From: Chromobotia macracanthus
Taxonomy: Eukaryota > Chordata > Actinopteri > Cypriniformes > Botiidae
DNA length: 64,000 nucleotides
NCBI GenBank assembly: GCA_036877525.1
Contig: JAZGTH010000144.1
Coordinates: 274,501-338,500 of the forward strand
Direction: 5' to 3'
The first letter of the stretch is position 1; every line of letters starts with the position of its first letter. Of the stretch, positions 23,061-35,700 are shown piece after piece. The notes under the pieces are model-generated. The model ran no database searches and was not told the origin of the DNA. It saw only the letters and a program-made list of their open reading frames with translations. The translations under genes were made by a program, and so were the position numbers.

Positions 23061-23331
23061 CACGGTATTGTGATGCAGTCTTTGACTTGTGGCATGCACC
23101 CCGTGATAGTTAGATAGCTTTTTATAGGTTTTATAAGACAATGCAGAGAGAGAAAGATATATATTTTTAAAACATTAAATAATTAAGAGATTTTGATAGT
23201 TTTCAGGTATTTTCATTCAGTTTTTCACTTTATTCACATTGTAATTGTGAATTATACACCCAAATGATGACCTGTCTCTGTTTTTATCTTGGAAAACATT
23301 GCGCCCTCCCCTCCGATCTCAACACGCCCAG

Positions 23332-23659
23332 TTTCCCTTATTTCAGGGTAAACATACTCCGTTTTCCTCTTCTGAAAAGCCCTTGTTTTGTTTATGCAGG
23401 TTTGAGCAGGGACTCAGTTTTACAGGTCAGACATCTTACAAAAGAATTTGTAAGTTAGATATGTACAAATATATCTACAAACGCTTCGCAAGCGCCACTA
23501 ATAAGAAAATAAACGTTAAAAAAATAAAAAATAAAGTTAAAAACATGAAAACCTTCCAGTGAACAATACAAATACAAAACAATAACATCATGCAAATTAT
23601 TACACCTCAATAATAAAGCAACTTCAGGTCGTTGTGTGACTATGTGGCCACGTAAGTAA
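23332..23659. other. Sequence between Harbinger relic and arfgap3 promoter
   Basis: AT-rich, with an A-rich tract at 23500-23560. Small open frames (23299-23562 plus, 23455-23670 minus) resemble nothing I know. Confidence 0.4.
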
Positions 23660-23781
23660 ACCCCCACCAATCAGCGCGCAGTTTGGGAGAGCTCCTGCTG
23701 TGACGTCACCGTTTCAGGAAGTGAGGTAAGCTTGAGTGTTTCGTGCCTTTAAGTTAGTCTGAAACTTCAGCAGATGTAAAC
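23660..23781 (+). promoter_or_regulatory. arfgap3: arfgap3 promoter region
   Basis: Immediately upstream of the start codon are a CCAAT box (23667-23671, followed by TCAGCGCGC) and a perfect CRE palindrome TGACGTCA (23701-23708). Together they form a TATA-less, housekeeping-type promoter. CREB/ATF and NF-Y binding is inferred from the motifs only. Confidence 0.6.
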
Positions 23782-26700
23782 ATGACGGACCCGTCGAAAC
23801 ACGACATTTCTGCCATTTTCAAACGTTTGCGAGCCATACCAACAAATAAGGTGAGTTTTACTGGCCGATGGAGATGTTTCATAAGGAAGCAGAAAGATTT
23901 GACACGTTGCATGTTTCATGTGAAACATATGGCAGCTTCTTATGTTTATAGGGCAACATCATTATCAGTCCTTATTAAAAATCAGTGTTTCTCATGAACC
24001 AATGCTTTCAGAAATTCACTATTAGTTCTTTATAATACAACTGTCGTAATTTGGCTGATTGAATAAGTATTACTATATATAATGCTGTATATAATGATAT
24101 ATTATGTATATAATGATTCAATCAGCTTCAGAGTGAAAACATAGCATATGTATTTTACATATCACAAATTTTAAATAAGAGAAATCTTTAGCCGGGAGTA
24201 GGCCTAAAATAAACAAGAAAACGTGACGTAACGAAGGTTTACAGGAGACACCTACCATGTACAGAAAAAGACGAAAAATCAACAGCATCAACTTCCCCAT
24301 TTCCCTCACCAACCCCAAAACAAGAAAGAGATCGTTCATAAAGAGAGGCACTCTCTCTCCTAAAACCACGCCTGGGAACAACAACTGGCACAGAACTTAC
24401 AAGCAAAAGAACTGCTTAAAGAAGTTATCACAGAAGAGTCACAGTAAACCACACGCAGAAAGTTAACAGTCTAAGGCCAGCGAGAAGTGTTCCTCAACCC
24501 AGCATACTCTGAGTGCTCCATCTATGCTTCTCAGTCTCAGGAGTGTTCACAACAAGATATGTGATGAGTTTTTGTTAATGTTTTTAATTGTATTTTGCAA
24601 GGCCTGCTTCGACTGCTCCGCAAAGAACCCTAGCTGGGCTAGTGTCACATATGGTGTGTTCCTGTGCATCGACTGCTCGGGGACGCACAGATCTCTGGGA
24701 GTTCATCTATCTTTCATCCGGTACATCCCACACGAGCCTTTAAAATCATTTAGGGGAGCTATGTGAAATATATAAATGTTAGTTAATAGAATATAGGTCT
24801 TGGAAGCCTGTAATGTATTATGGTGACATCATTACACATGGGTTCAAAAAATGTAATAATAATAATTCATAGCTGATCTTTCTCATTATCCCCCAACCTG
24901 AAATTGTGGATGTTATTAATGACATAAATTAAAAAAAAGCAAAAATCTCACCTGTTTTAAATGATTAAACTATTTTAATGAAATTCCAAATTTAATCATA
25001 ATTTATCAAGAATAAAGTATTTTTAAAAATATGAATAATAACTTTTGCCATGAATTAGCAACATAATTTTCGAAGACAGAAATTGCAGAAGGCTCTAATC
25101 ATTTAATTAGGTAAATGATTTGTTTAGAAGTCTTTTCTGTGCTGTTGTGCAGATCAACTGAACTGGACTCAAACTGGTCCTGGTTCCAGCTGCGCTGTAT
25201 GCAGGTGGGCGGGAACGCTGGGGCGGTGAGTGTTTCATGTCTTATGTACAATGTTGTTTAACTGTTGGTGTTGATGTCCAAGACTGTGCATCAAATCAGA
25301 CTTCTTTTGACTTTATCTGTCACTTGGTAGAAACCAAATTAGACACTTGCTTTCAGTAAACAGTTTTGTAACTGTGTTGGGTGCTTTTGCATTAACATGG
25401 ACAGAAGGCAAAATCACGTCATTTGGTCAGATGCGTTTTCCTCCTGCTGCTGTGTGTTTTACGCATGACTTTGTGATAACCTCTGGTTTTATGCAGAATG
25501 CTTTCTTCAGCCAGCATGGCTGTAACGCCAGTGCAGCCAATGAAAAATACAACAGCAGAGCTGCAGTACTTTACAGAGAGAAAATCAAAAGTCTAGCCAC
25601 ACAGGCTACCAGACAGCACGGCACAGAGGTCAGAAATACACTGTACTGTACTGTCACACAGAGGTCAGAAAAACACTGTACTGTACTGTCACACAGAGGT
25701 CAGAAAAACACTGTACTGTACTGTCACACAGAGGTCAGACATGCACTGTACTGTACTGTCACACAGTGGCCAGACATGCACTGTACTGTACTGTCACAGA
25801 GAGGTCAGACATGCACTGTACTGTACTGTCACACAGAGGTCAGACATACACTGTACTGTCACAGAGAGGTCAGACATGCACTGTACTGTACTGTCACACA
25901 GAGGTCAGACATACACTGTACTGTACTGTCACAGAGAGGTCAGACATACACTGTACTGTACTGTCACACAGAGGTCAGACATACACTGTACTGTACTGTC
26001 ACACAGAGGTCAGACATACACTGTACTGTACTGTCACACAGAGGTCAGACATACACTGTACTGTACTGTCACAAAGAGGTCAGACATACACTGTACTGTA
26101 CTGTCACACAGAGGTCAGACATACACTGTACTGTACTGTCAGACATACACTGTACTGCACTGTCACAGAGAGGTCAGACATACACTGTACTGTACTGTCA
26201 GACATACACTGTACTGCACTGTCACAGAGAGGTCAGACATGCACTGTACTGTATTGTCACAGAGAGGTCAGACATGCACTGTACTGTACTGTCACACAGT
26301 GGCCAGACATGCACTGTACTGTACTGTCACAGAGAGGTCAGACATGCACTGTACTGTACTGTCACACAGTGGCCAGACATGCACTGTACTGTACTGTCAC
26401 AGAGAGGTCAGACATGCACTGTACTGTACTGTCACACAGAGGTCAGACATACACTGTACTGTCACAGAGAGGTCAGACATGCACTGTACTGTACTGTCAC
26501 ACAGAGGTCAGACATACACTGTACTGTACTGTCACAGAGAGGTCAGACATACACTGTACTGTACTGTCACACAGAGGTCAGACATACACTGTACTGTACT
26601 GTCACACAGAGGTCAGACATACACTGTACTGTACTGTCACACAGAGGTCAGACATACACTGTACTGTACTGTCACAAAGAGGTCAGACATACACTGTACT

Positions 26701-29700
26701 GTACTGTCACACAGAGGTCAGACATACACTGTACTGTACTGTCACAGAGAGGTCAGACATATACTGTACTGTACTGTCACACAGAGGTCAGACATACACT
26801 GTACTGTACTGTCAGACATACACTGTACTGTACTGTCACACATAGGTCAGACATACACTGTACTGTACTGTCACACATAGGTCAGACATACACTGTACTG
26901 TACTGTCACACAGAGATCAGACATACACTGTACTGTACTGTCACACATAGATCAGACATACACTGTACTGTACTGTCAGACATACACTGTACTGTACTGT
27001 CAGACATACACTGTACTGTACTGTCACAGAGAGGTCAGACATACACTGTACTGTACTGTCACACAGAGGTCAGAAATACACTGTACTGTACTGTCACAGA
27101 GAGGTCAGACATGCACTGTACTGTACTGTCACACAGAGGTCAGACATGCACTGTACTGTACTTTCACAGAGAGGTCAGACATGCACTGTACTGTACTGTC
27201 ACAGAGAGGTCAGACATGCACTGTACTGTACTGTCACACAGAGGTCAGACATACACTGTACTGTACTGTCAGACATACACGGTACTGCACTGTCACAGAG
27301 AGGTCAGACATACACTGTACTGTACTGTCAGACATACACTGTACTGTACTGTCAGACATACACTGTACTGCACTGTCACAGAGAGGTCAGACATACACTG
27401 TACTGTACTGTCACACAGAGGTCAGACATACACTGTACTGCACTGTCACAGAGAGGTCAGACATACACTGTACTGCACTGTCACACAGAGGTCAGACATG
27501 CACTGTACTGTACTTTCACAGAGAGGTCAGACATGCACTGTACTGTACTGTCACAGAGAGGTCAGACATGCACTGTACTGTACTGTCACAGAGAGGTCAG
27601 ACATACACTGTACTGTACTGTCAGACATACACTGTACTGCACTGTCACAGAGAGGTCAGACATACACTGTACTGTACTGTCAGACATACACTGTACTGCA
27701 CTGTCACAGAGAGGTCAGACATACACTGTACTGTACTGTCAGACATACACTGTACTGCACTGTCACAGAGAGGTCAGACATGCACTGTACTGTATTGTCA
27801 CAGAGAGGTCAGACATGCACTGTACTGTACTGTCACACAGTGGCCAGACATGCACTGTACTGTACTGTCACAGAGAGGTCAGACATGCACTGTACTGTAC
27901 TGTCACACAGTGGCCAGACATGCACTGTACTGTACTGTCACAGAGAGGTCAGACATGCACTGTACTGCACTGTCACACAGAGGTCAGACATGCACTGTAC
28001 TGTCACACAGAGGTCAGACATGCACTGTACTGTCACAGAGAGGTCAGACATACACTGTACTGTACTGTCAGACATACACTGTACTGCACTGTCACAGAGA
28101 GGTCAGACATACACTGTACTGCACTGTCACACAGAGGTCAGACATGCACTGTACTGTACTGTCACCGAGAGGTCAGACATCCACTGTACTGTACTGTCAC
28201 AGAGAGGTCAGACATCCACTGTACTGTACTGTCACAGAGAGGTCAGACATGCACTGTACTGCACTGTCACACAGTGGCCAGACATGCACTGTACTGCACT
28301 GTCACAGAGAGGTCAGACATGCACTGTACTGCACTGTCACAGAGAGGTCAGACATACACTGTACTGTCACAGAGAGGTCAGACATACACTGTACTGTCAC
28401 AGAGAGGTCAGACATACACTGTACTGTACTGTCAGACATGCACTGTACTGTACTGTCAGACATACACTGTACTGTACTGTCACACATAGGTCAGACATAC
28501 ACTGTACTGTACAGTCAGACATACACTGTACTGTACAGTCAGACATACACTGTACTGTACTGTCAGACATACACTGTACTGTACTGTCAGACATACACTG
28601 TACTGTACTGTCACACAGAGGTCAGACATGCACTGTACTGTACTGTCACACAGAGGTCAGACATGCACTGTACTGTACTGTCACACAGAGGTCAGACATG
28701 CACTGTACTGTACTGTCAGACATACACGGTACTGCACTGTCACAGAGAGGTCAGACATGCACTGTACTGCACTGTCACACAGAGGTCAGACATGCACTGT
28801 ACTGTACTGTCACAGAGAGGTCAGACATGCACTGTACTGTACTGTCACACAGAGGTCAGACATACACTGTACTGTACTGTCACACAGAGGTCAGACATAC
28901 ACTGTACTGTACTGTCACACAGAGGTCAGACATACACTGTACTGCACTGTCACAGAGAGGTCAGACATACACTGTACTGCACTGTCACAGAGAGGTCAGA
29001 CATACACTGTACTGCACTGTCACAGAGAGGTCAGACATACACTGTACTGTACTGTCAGACATACACTGTACTGCACTGTCACACAGAGGTCAGACATACA
29101 CTGTACTGTACTGTCAGACATACACTGTACTGTCACACAGAGGTCAGACATACACTGTACTGCACTGTCACAGAGAGGTCAGACATACACTGTACTGCAC
29201 TGTCACACAGAGGTCAGACATGCACTGTACTGTACTGTCACAGAGAGGTCAGACATGCACTGTACTGTACTGTCACAGAGAGGTCAGACATGCACTGTAC
29301 TGTACTGTCACAGAGAGGTCAGACATGCACTGTACTGTATTGTCACAGAGAGGTCAGACATACACTGTACTGCACTGTCACACAGTGGCCAGACATGCAC
29401 TGTACTGTACTGTCACAGAGAGGTCAGACATGCACTGTACTGCAATGTCACAGAGAGGTCAGACATACACTGTACTGTACTGTCACAGAGAGGTCAGACA
29501 TGCACTGTACTGCACTGTCACACAGAGGTCGGACATGCACTGTACTGCACTGTCACACAGAGGTCAGACATGCACTGTACTGTACTGTCACAGAGAGGTC
29601 AGACATACACTGTACTGTACTGTCACACAGTGGCCAGACATGCACTGTACTGTACTGTCACAAAGAGGTCAGACATGCACTGTACTGTACTGTCACACAG

Positions 29701-32700
29701 AGGTCAGACATACACTGTACTGTACTGTCACAGAGAGGTCAGACATGCACTGTACTGTATTGTCACAGAGAGGTCAGACATACACTGTACTGTACTGTCA
29801 CACAGTGGCCAGACATGCACTGTACTGTACTGTCACAGAGAGGTCAGACATGCACTGTACTGTACTGTCACACAGAGGTCAGACATACACTGTACTGTCA
29901 CAGAGAGGTCAGACATGCACTGTACTGTACTGTCACACAGAGGTCAGACATACACTGTACTGTCACACAGAGGTCAGACATGCACTGTACTGTCAGACAT
30001 ACACTGTACTGCACTGTCACAGAGAGGTCAGACATACACTGTACTGCACTGTCACACAGAGGTCAGACATGCACTGTACTGTACTGTCACAGAGAGGTCA
30101 GACATGCACTGTACTGTACTGTCACAGAGAGGTCAGACATCCACTGTACTGTACTGTCACAGAGAGGTCAGACATACACTGTACTGCACTGTCAGACATA
30201 CACTGTACTGTACTGTCACACAGAGGTCAGACATGCACTGTACTGTACTGTCACACAGAGGTCAGACATGCACTGTACTGCACTGTCACAGAGAGGTCAG
30301 ACATACACTGTACTGTCACAGAGAGGTCAGACATGCACTGTACTGCACTGTCACACAGAGGTCAGACATACACTGTACTGTACTGTCACACATAGGTCAG
30401 ACATACACTGTACTGTGCTGTCAGACATACACTGTACTGTACTGTCACACATAGGTCAGACATACACTGTACTGTCACACATAGGTCAGACATACACTGT
30501 ACTGTACTGTCACACATACACTGTACTGTACTGTCACACATAGGTCAGACATACACTGTACTGTACTGTCAGACATACACTGTACTGTACTGTCAGACAT
30601 ACACTGTACTGTACTGTCACACAGAGGTCAGACATGCACTGTACTGTACTGTCACACAGAGGTCAGACATGCACTGTACTGTACTGTCACACAGAGGTCA
30701 GACATGCACTGTACTGTACTGTCACAGAGAGGTCAGACATGCACTGTACTGCACTGTCACAGAGAGGTCAGACATACACTGTACTGCACTGTCACACAGA
30801 GGTCAGACATGCACTGTACTGTACTGTCACAGAGAGGTCAGACATGCACTGTACTGTACTGTCACAGAGAGGTCAGACATGCACTGTACTGTACTGTCAC
30901 AGAGAGGTCAGATATGCACTGTACTGTACTGTCACACAGAGGTCAGACATACACTGTACTGTACTGTACTGTCACACAGAGGTCAGACATACACTGTACT
31001 GCACTGTCACAGAGAGGTCAGACATACACTGTACTGCACTGTCACAGAGAGTCAGACATATTACTGTACTGTCAGACATACACTGTACTGCACTGTCACA
31101 GAGAGGTCAGACATACACTGTACTGTACTGTCAGACATACACTGTACTGCACTGTCACACAGAGGTCAGACATGCACTGTACTGTACTGTCAGACATACA
31201 CTGTACTGTACTGTCAGACATACACTGTACTGTACTGTCAGACATACACTGTACTGTACTGTCACACAGAGGTCAGACATATACTGTACTGTACTGTCAC
31301 ACAGAGGTCAGACATACACTGTACTGTACTGTCACACAGAGGTCAGACATGCACTGTACTGTACTGTCACACAGAGGTCAGACATACACTGTACTGTACT
31401 GTCAGAAATACACTGTACTGCACTGTCACAGAGAGGTCAGACATACACTGTACTGCACTGTCACACAGAGGTCAGACATGCACTGTACTGTACTGTCACA
31501 GAGAGGTCAGACATGCACTGTACTGCAATGTCACAGAGAGGTCAGACATGCACTGTACTGTACTGTCACAGAGAGGTCAGACATGCACTGTACTGCAATG
31601 TCACAGAGAGGTCAGACATGCACTGTACTGCACTGTCACACAGAGGTCAGACATGCACTGTACTGCACTGTCACACAGAGGTCAGACATGCACTGTACTG
31701 TACTGTCACACAGAGGTCAGACATGCACTGTACTGCACTGTCACAGAGAGGTCAGACATACACTGTACTGTACTGTCACACAGAGGTCAGACATACACTG
31801 TACTGTACTGTCACACAGAGGTCAGACATGCACTGTACTGTACTGTCACACAGAGGTCAGACATGCACTGTACTGTCACACAGAGGTCAGACATACACTG
31901 TACTGTACTGTCACAGAGAGGTCAGACATGCACTGTACTGCACTGTCACACAGAGGTCAGACATGCACTGTACTGCACTGTCACACAGTGGCCAGACATG
32001 CACTGTACTGCACTGTCACACAGTGGCCAGACATGCACTGTACTGCACTGTCACACAGTGGCCAGACATGCACTGTACTGCACTGTCACACAGTGGCCAG
32101 ACATGCACTGTACTGCACTGTCACACAGAGGTCAGACATACACTGTACTGTACTGTCACACAGAGGTCAGACATGCACTGTACTGTCACAGAGAGGTCAG
32201 ACATGCACTGTACTGCACTGTCACACAGAGGCCAGACATGCACTGTACTGTACTGTCACACAGAGGCCAGACATGCACTGTACTGTACTGTCACACAGAG
32301 GCCAGACATGCACTGTACTGTACTGTCACACAGAGGCCAGACATGCACTGTACTGTACTGTCACACAGAGGCCAGACATGCACTGTACTGTACTGTCACA
32401 CAGAGATCAGACATGCACTGTACTGTCACACAGAGGTCAGACATGCACTGTACTGTCACACAGAGGTCAGACATGCACTGTACTGTCACACAGAGGTCAG
32501 ACATGCACTGTACTGTACTGTCACACAGAGGTCAGACATGCACTGTACTGTACTGTCACAGAGAGGTCAGACATGCACTGTACTGTACTGTCACACAGAG
32601 GTCAGACATGCACTGTACTGTACTGTCACACAGAGGTCAGACATGCACTGTACTGTCACACAGAGGTCAGACATGCACTGTACTGCACTGTCACACAGAG

Positions 32701-35700
32701 GCCAGACATGCACTGTACTGTCACACAGAGGCCAGACATGCACTGTACTGTCACACAGAGGTCAGACATGCACTGTACTGTACTGTCACACAGAGGTCAG
32801 ACATGCACTGTACTGTCACACAGAGGTCAGACATGCACTGTACTGTACTGTCACACAGAGGTCAGACATGCACTGTACTGTGTGGTACTATCCTGTAATG
32901 TACTGAAGTTTGATGGTGTGTTGTAGTATATGATCATGTTTGCTGATGTTCTTCTCCATGTTCAGTTATGGCTGGACAGTCAATCTCCTGTTTCACCCAC
33001 GTCACCGCTGGACAAACACCAGGATTTCTTCACTCAGCTCACACAGGTGAGACTCATCGGCCAGTCAAAGCTTTCGTGTCATGTTTATTGTGTTTGGGAT
33101 GATGTGCTTTCATTATCTCCTAAATTCAGTGGGTCAGTATAATTAGCAGTTTTTGTCCATGTGTTTTTCAGCAGGCTGCTCAGAGTGAAAAATCAGCTGT
33201 TCAGCTGAATGTCAATCAGCTGCAGGATTCAAGGATTCAGGATAAAAATAACAACAGTATGAGCATTCATCAAACAGCATGTGCTTAAACAGATTGGAAT
33301 CATACCATAAGTTACTGTATGTTTCTGACTGCTGGATTTATCAACAGGTAACAGCCAAGAAGGTCCAAGTGTCGACCAGCTGAGTGACTCTCCAGACAGT
33401 GCTTTAGGTAACACACGTTATATACTGTTGAATGCGCTATAAACACTGCAGTCATATACAGTATGATGGTCATATACACTACAGTCATGTACAGTATGAT
33501 ACAGTAATACACACTACAGTTATGTATAATATGATACAGTCATATACAGTATGGGTATAATGCAAAATAACTTGAATCATTTGCATACAGAGCCCCTTAT
33601 GAAAACATCCCCTCTTATCAAGAAAAAAACCACAGCCAAGAAAATGGTGCGTTTTCTGTAAAGTCCTGCAAATCTGGTGCTTGTTCTAAATTGTAAGATG
33701 TATTTGTTGGACTTGATGTAAATTCATGTTTTCTGTCTGTACAAATCAGACAAGCTCTAGAAAATCTGGTCTGGGTGCTCAGAAGGTCAGCAGCGCGAGT
33801 TTCTCCACACAGCAGAAGAGAGCACAAGCTGAGGAGAAACTTCAGGAAGAGATCAACTCCAACAAGAAGAATCAACCAGAAGATCTGACGTGAGTTAATC
33901 GGCTGTTCAAGGTGTTTGTTGGAGAGTTTTCAAACATAACATTCAGGTTTAAATTTCATTTTTGTGAACAAACATCTGATAAACATCTTGATGACATTAG
34001 CTTCATAATCATAAACTGCTCAAAACATCTCACAAATTGTCCTACAACATTTACATAAATCAGTTGTACTGAGATGTACTGCAGATAAGGAAACACTCTG
34101 CTAATCTCCACCCGTCTGGATTACTGTTGCTCACTCAATGACATCATGCACACATGGAATAGACACATTGATGGTGCATTTGTGGGTTCAGTAGGTGTTT
34201 TTTATGATTTTCACGGTATGGTGATTATGTGTACTGTTGTTTGTGTTGTAGAGTTTTGTCTCTTAGTCTGGCGTATGACAGTCTGGAGGTGCAGAGGAAG
34301 AAGGAGGTGGAGAAACTCAATCGCCTGGAGGGGAAGAAGAAGGAACAGGCTGAGCGGCTGGGCATGGGCTTTGGTGGCCGCAGGTCAGCACTTCACTTTT
34401 TGGTTCTAACAGGTGTGTGAATGCTTTGATTCAGTGCTGGCCTTTATTAGGAATGTGGTGTTCAACAGTGGCCTGTCTCACTCTGTGCTGGAGGACATGA
34501 AGACCATTCATCAGGAGTCTGCAGCTGTGGCTCTTTCCTCCTCCAGTAGGAGAACATATGAGGATGATGATGAGGAGGAGGAAGACAGATGCTTCTCCTC
34601 CAGGTAAAGTCTGATGCAATCACGTGTACCTGACCAAAATAAAAATGTGTCACACCAGTGGATTTAACAATGGATAAAAATGAATCACAACATAATCTTG
34701 TACTAAAACATGACCTTACACATCACATACAAAGAAGTACCAAGGTATTACCACTGCAATACTTCTCTGAACAGTTTTGACAAGCACTGATTACTACTAC
34801 TTGTAGGTTTCTAGATGAAGCACCTGGGTCGTCCGATGTGTTCTCTCAGTGGACAGGAACCAATAAACAGAGATGTGTGAAACCAGAGTCTGACTTCTAC
34901 CTGGATACCAAGAAACCATCAGTGGGCGAGAGGTCAGATCACATTTATCTCAACAGCACCTTCCAGTGCTACTGAGATTTCATTTGTCCAATTGTAATGT
35001 TCTCATGTAATTGCAGGGCCTCGGCAAGGAGAAAAGTCGAACCTGAGCGGCAGTCAGTCTCTGATGCGCGAAGGAAATTTGGAGATGTTAAGGCTATTTC
35101 CTCAGACATGTACTTTGGCAAGCAAGACAACTTAGAGGTTAAGGAGTTAATTTTGGATTAATTTATGGAATAAACAGCTGTGAACATACAGAAGGTTGAC
35201 TGACAGTGTATCTTTCCGATACTGATATATATACACACTTCAAGATATATAATATTATATTTTACATATAGCTTAAAGAATCTCACATAATAAAAGCACA
35301 GTATCAGCACTTGTGTTGATTTTTGTTGATAGCTGATAAAAAACTGCACAATCACTATGTACAACTAATATATTGTCAACTTTTGTACATTTTTCATTGT
35401 AATTTTGTTCATTAGTTACTTAATTAGTTCATTAGTTTTGCATTATTTTCTGTGCTGCTTCTTGACCTGTGTTCTTTGTGTCATTAGCAGTATGAAGTTC
35501 GTACTCGACTAGAAAATTTTTCTGGCAGTTCAGCCATCAGCTCGGCAGATCTGTTTGATGAGCAGAAGAAATCGGCTGGTCAGTTCTATTTTAACGAATG
35601 ATTTTTATTCTGAAAACATCAATAGAATGCAGAACTGTCCCAGACTGCTGTAGTTACCGATGGTACCGATGTTGAATAAACATTCTTTGATGTGATGATG

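Larger units (their letters stand above)
19161..23331. mobile_element. Decayed PIF/Harbinger transposon with nested L2
   Basis: The region holds both diagnostic Harbinger genes in convergent orientation: Myb/SANT-like ORF pieces on the plus strand (19252-19322, 20616-21062) and transposase pieces on the minus strand (21430-21592, 22783-23060). An L2-type LINE interrupts the first gene and a 65-bp minisatellite interrupts the second. The outer limits are tentative: a GGGGCATGTTTG word near 19163 on the left and the complement of GGGCGTGTTGAGATC near 23314-23330 on the right could be terminal inverted repeats. I could not confirm a 3-bp target duplication. Confidence 0.6.

Noticed and set aside
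24257..24466. Basic 69-codon frame in arfgap3 intron 1 as an alternative exon
   Set aside because: No acceptor/donor pair in frame with arfgap3 exons and no resemblance to the ArfGAP family.
25741..32926. Several very long open frames (359-1682 codons) as genes
   Set aside because: They are the three frames of one 35-bp tandem array inside arfgap3 intron 4. No independent start context, no homology; only the read-through question is worth keeping.
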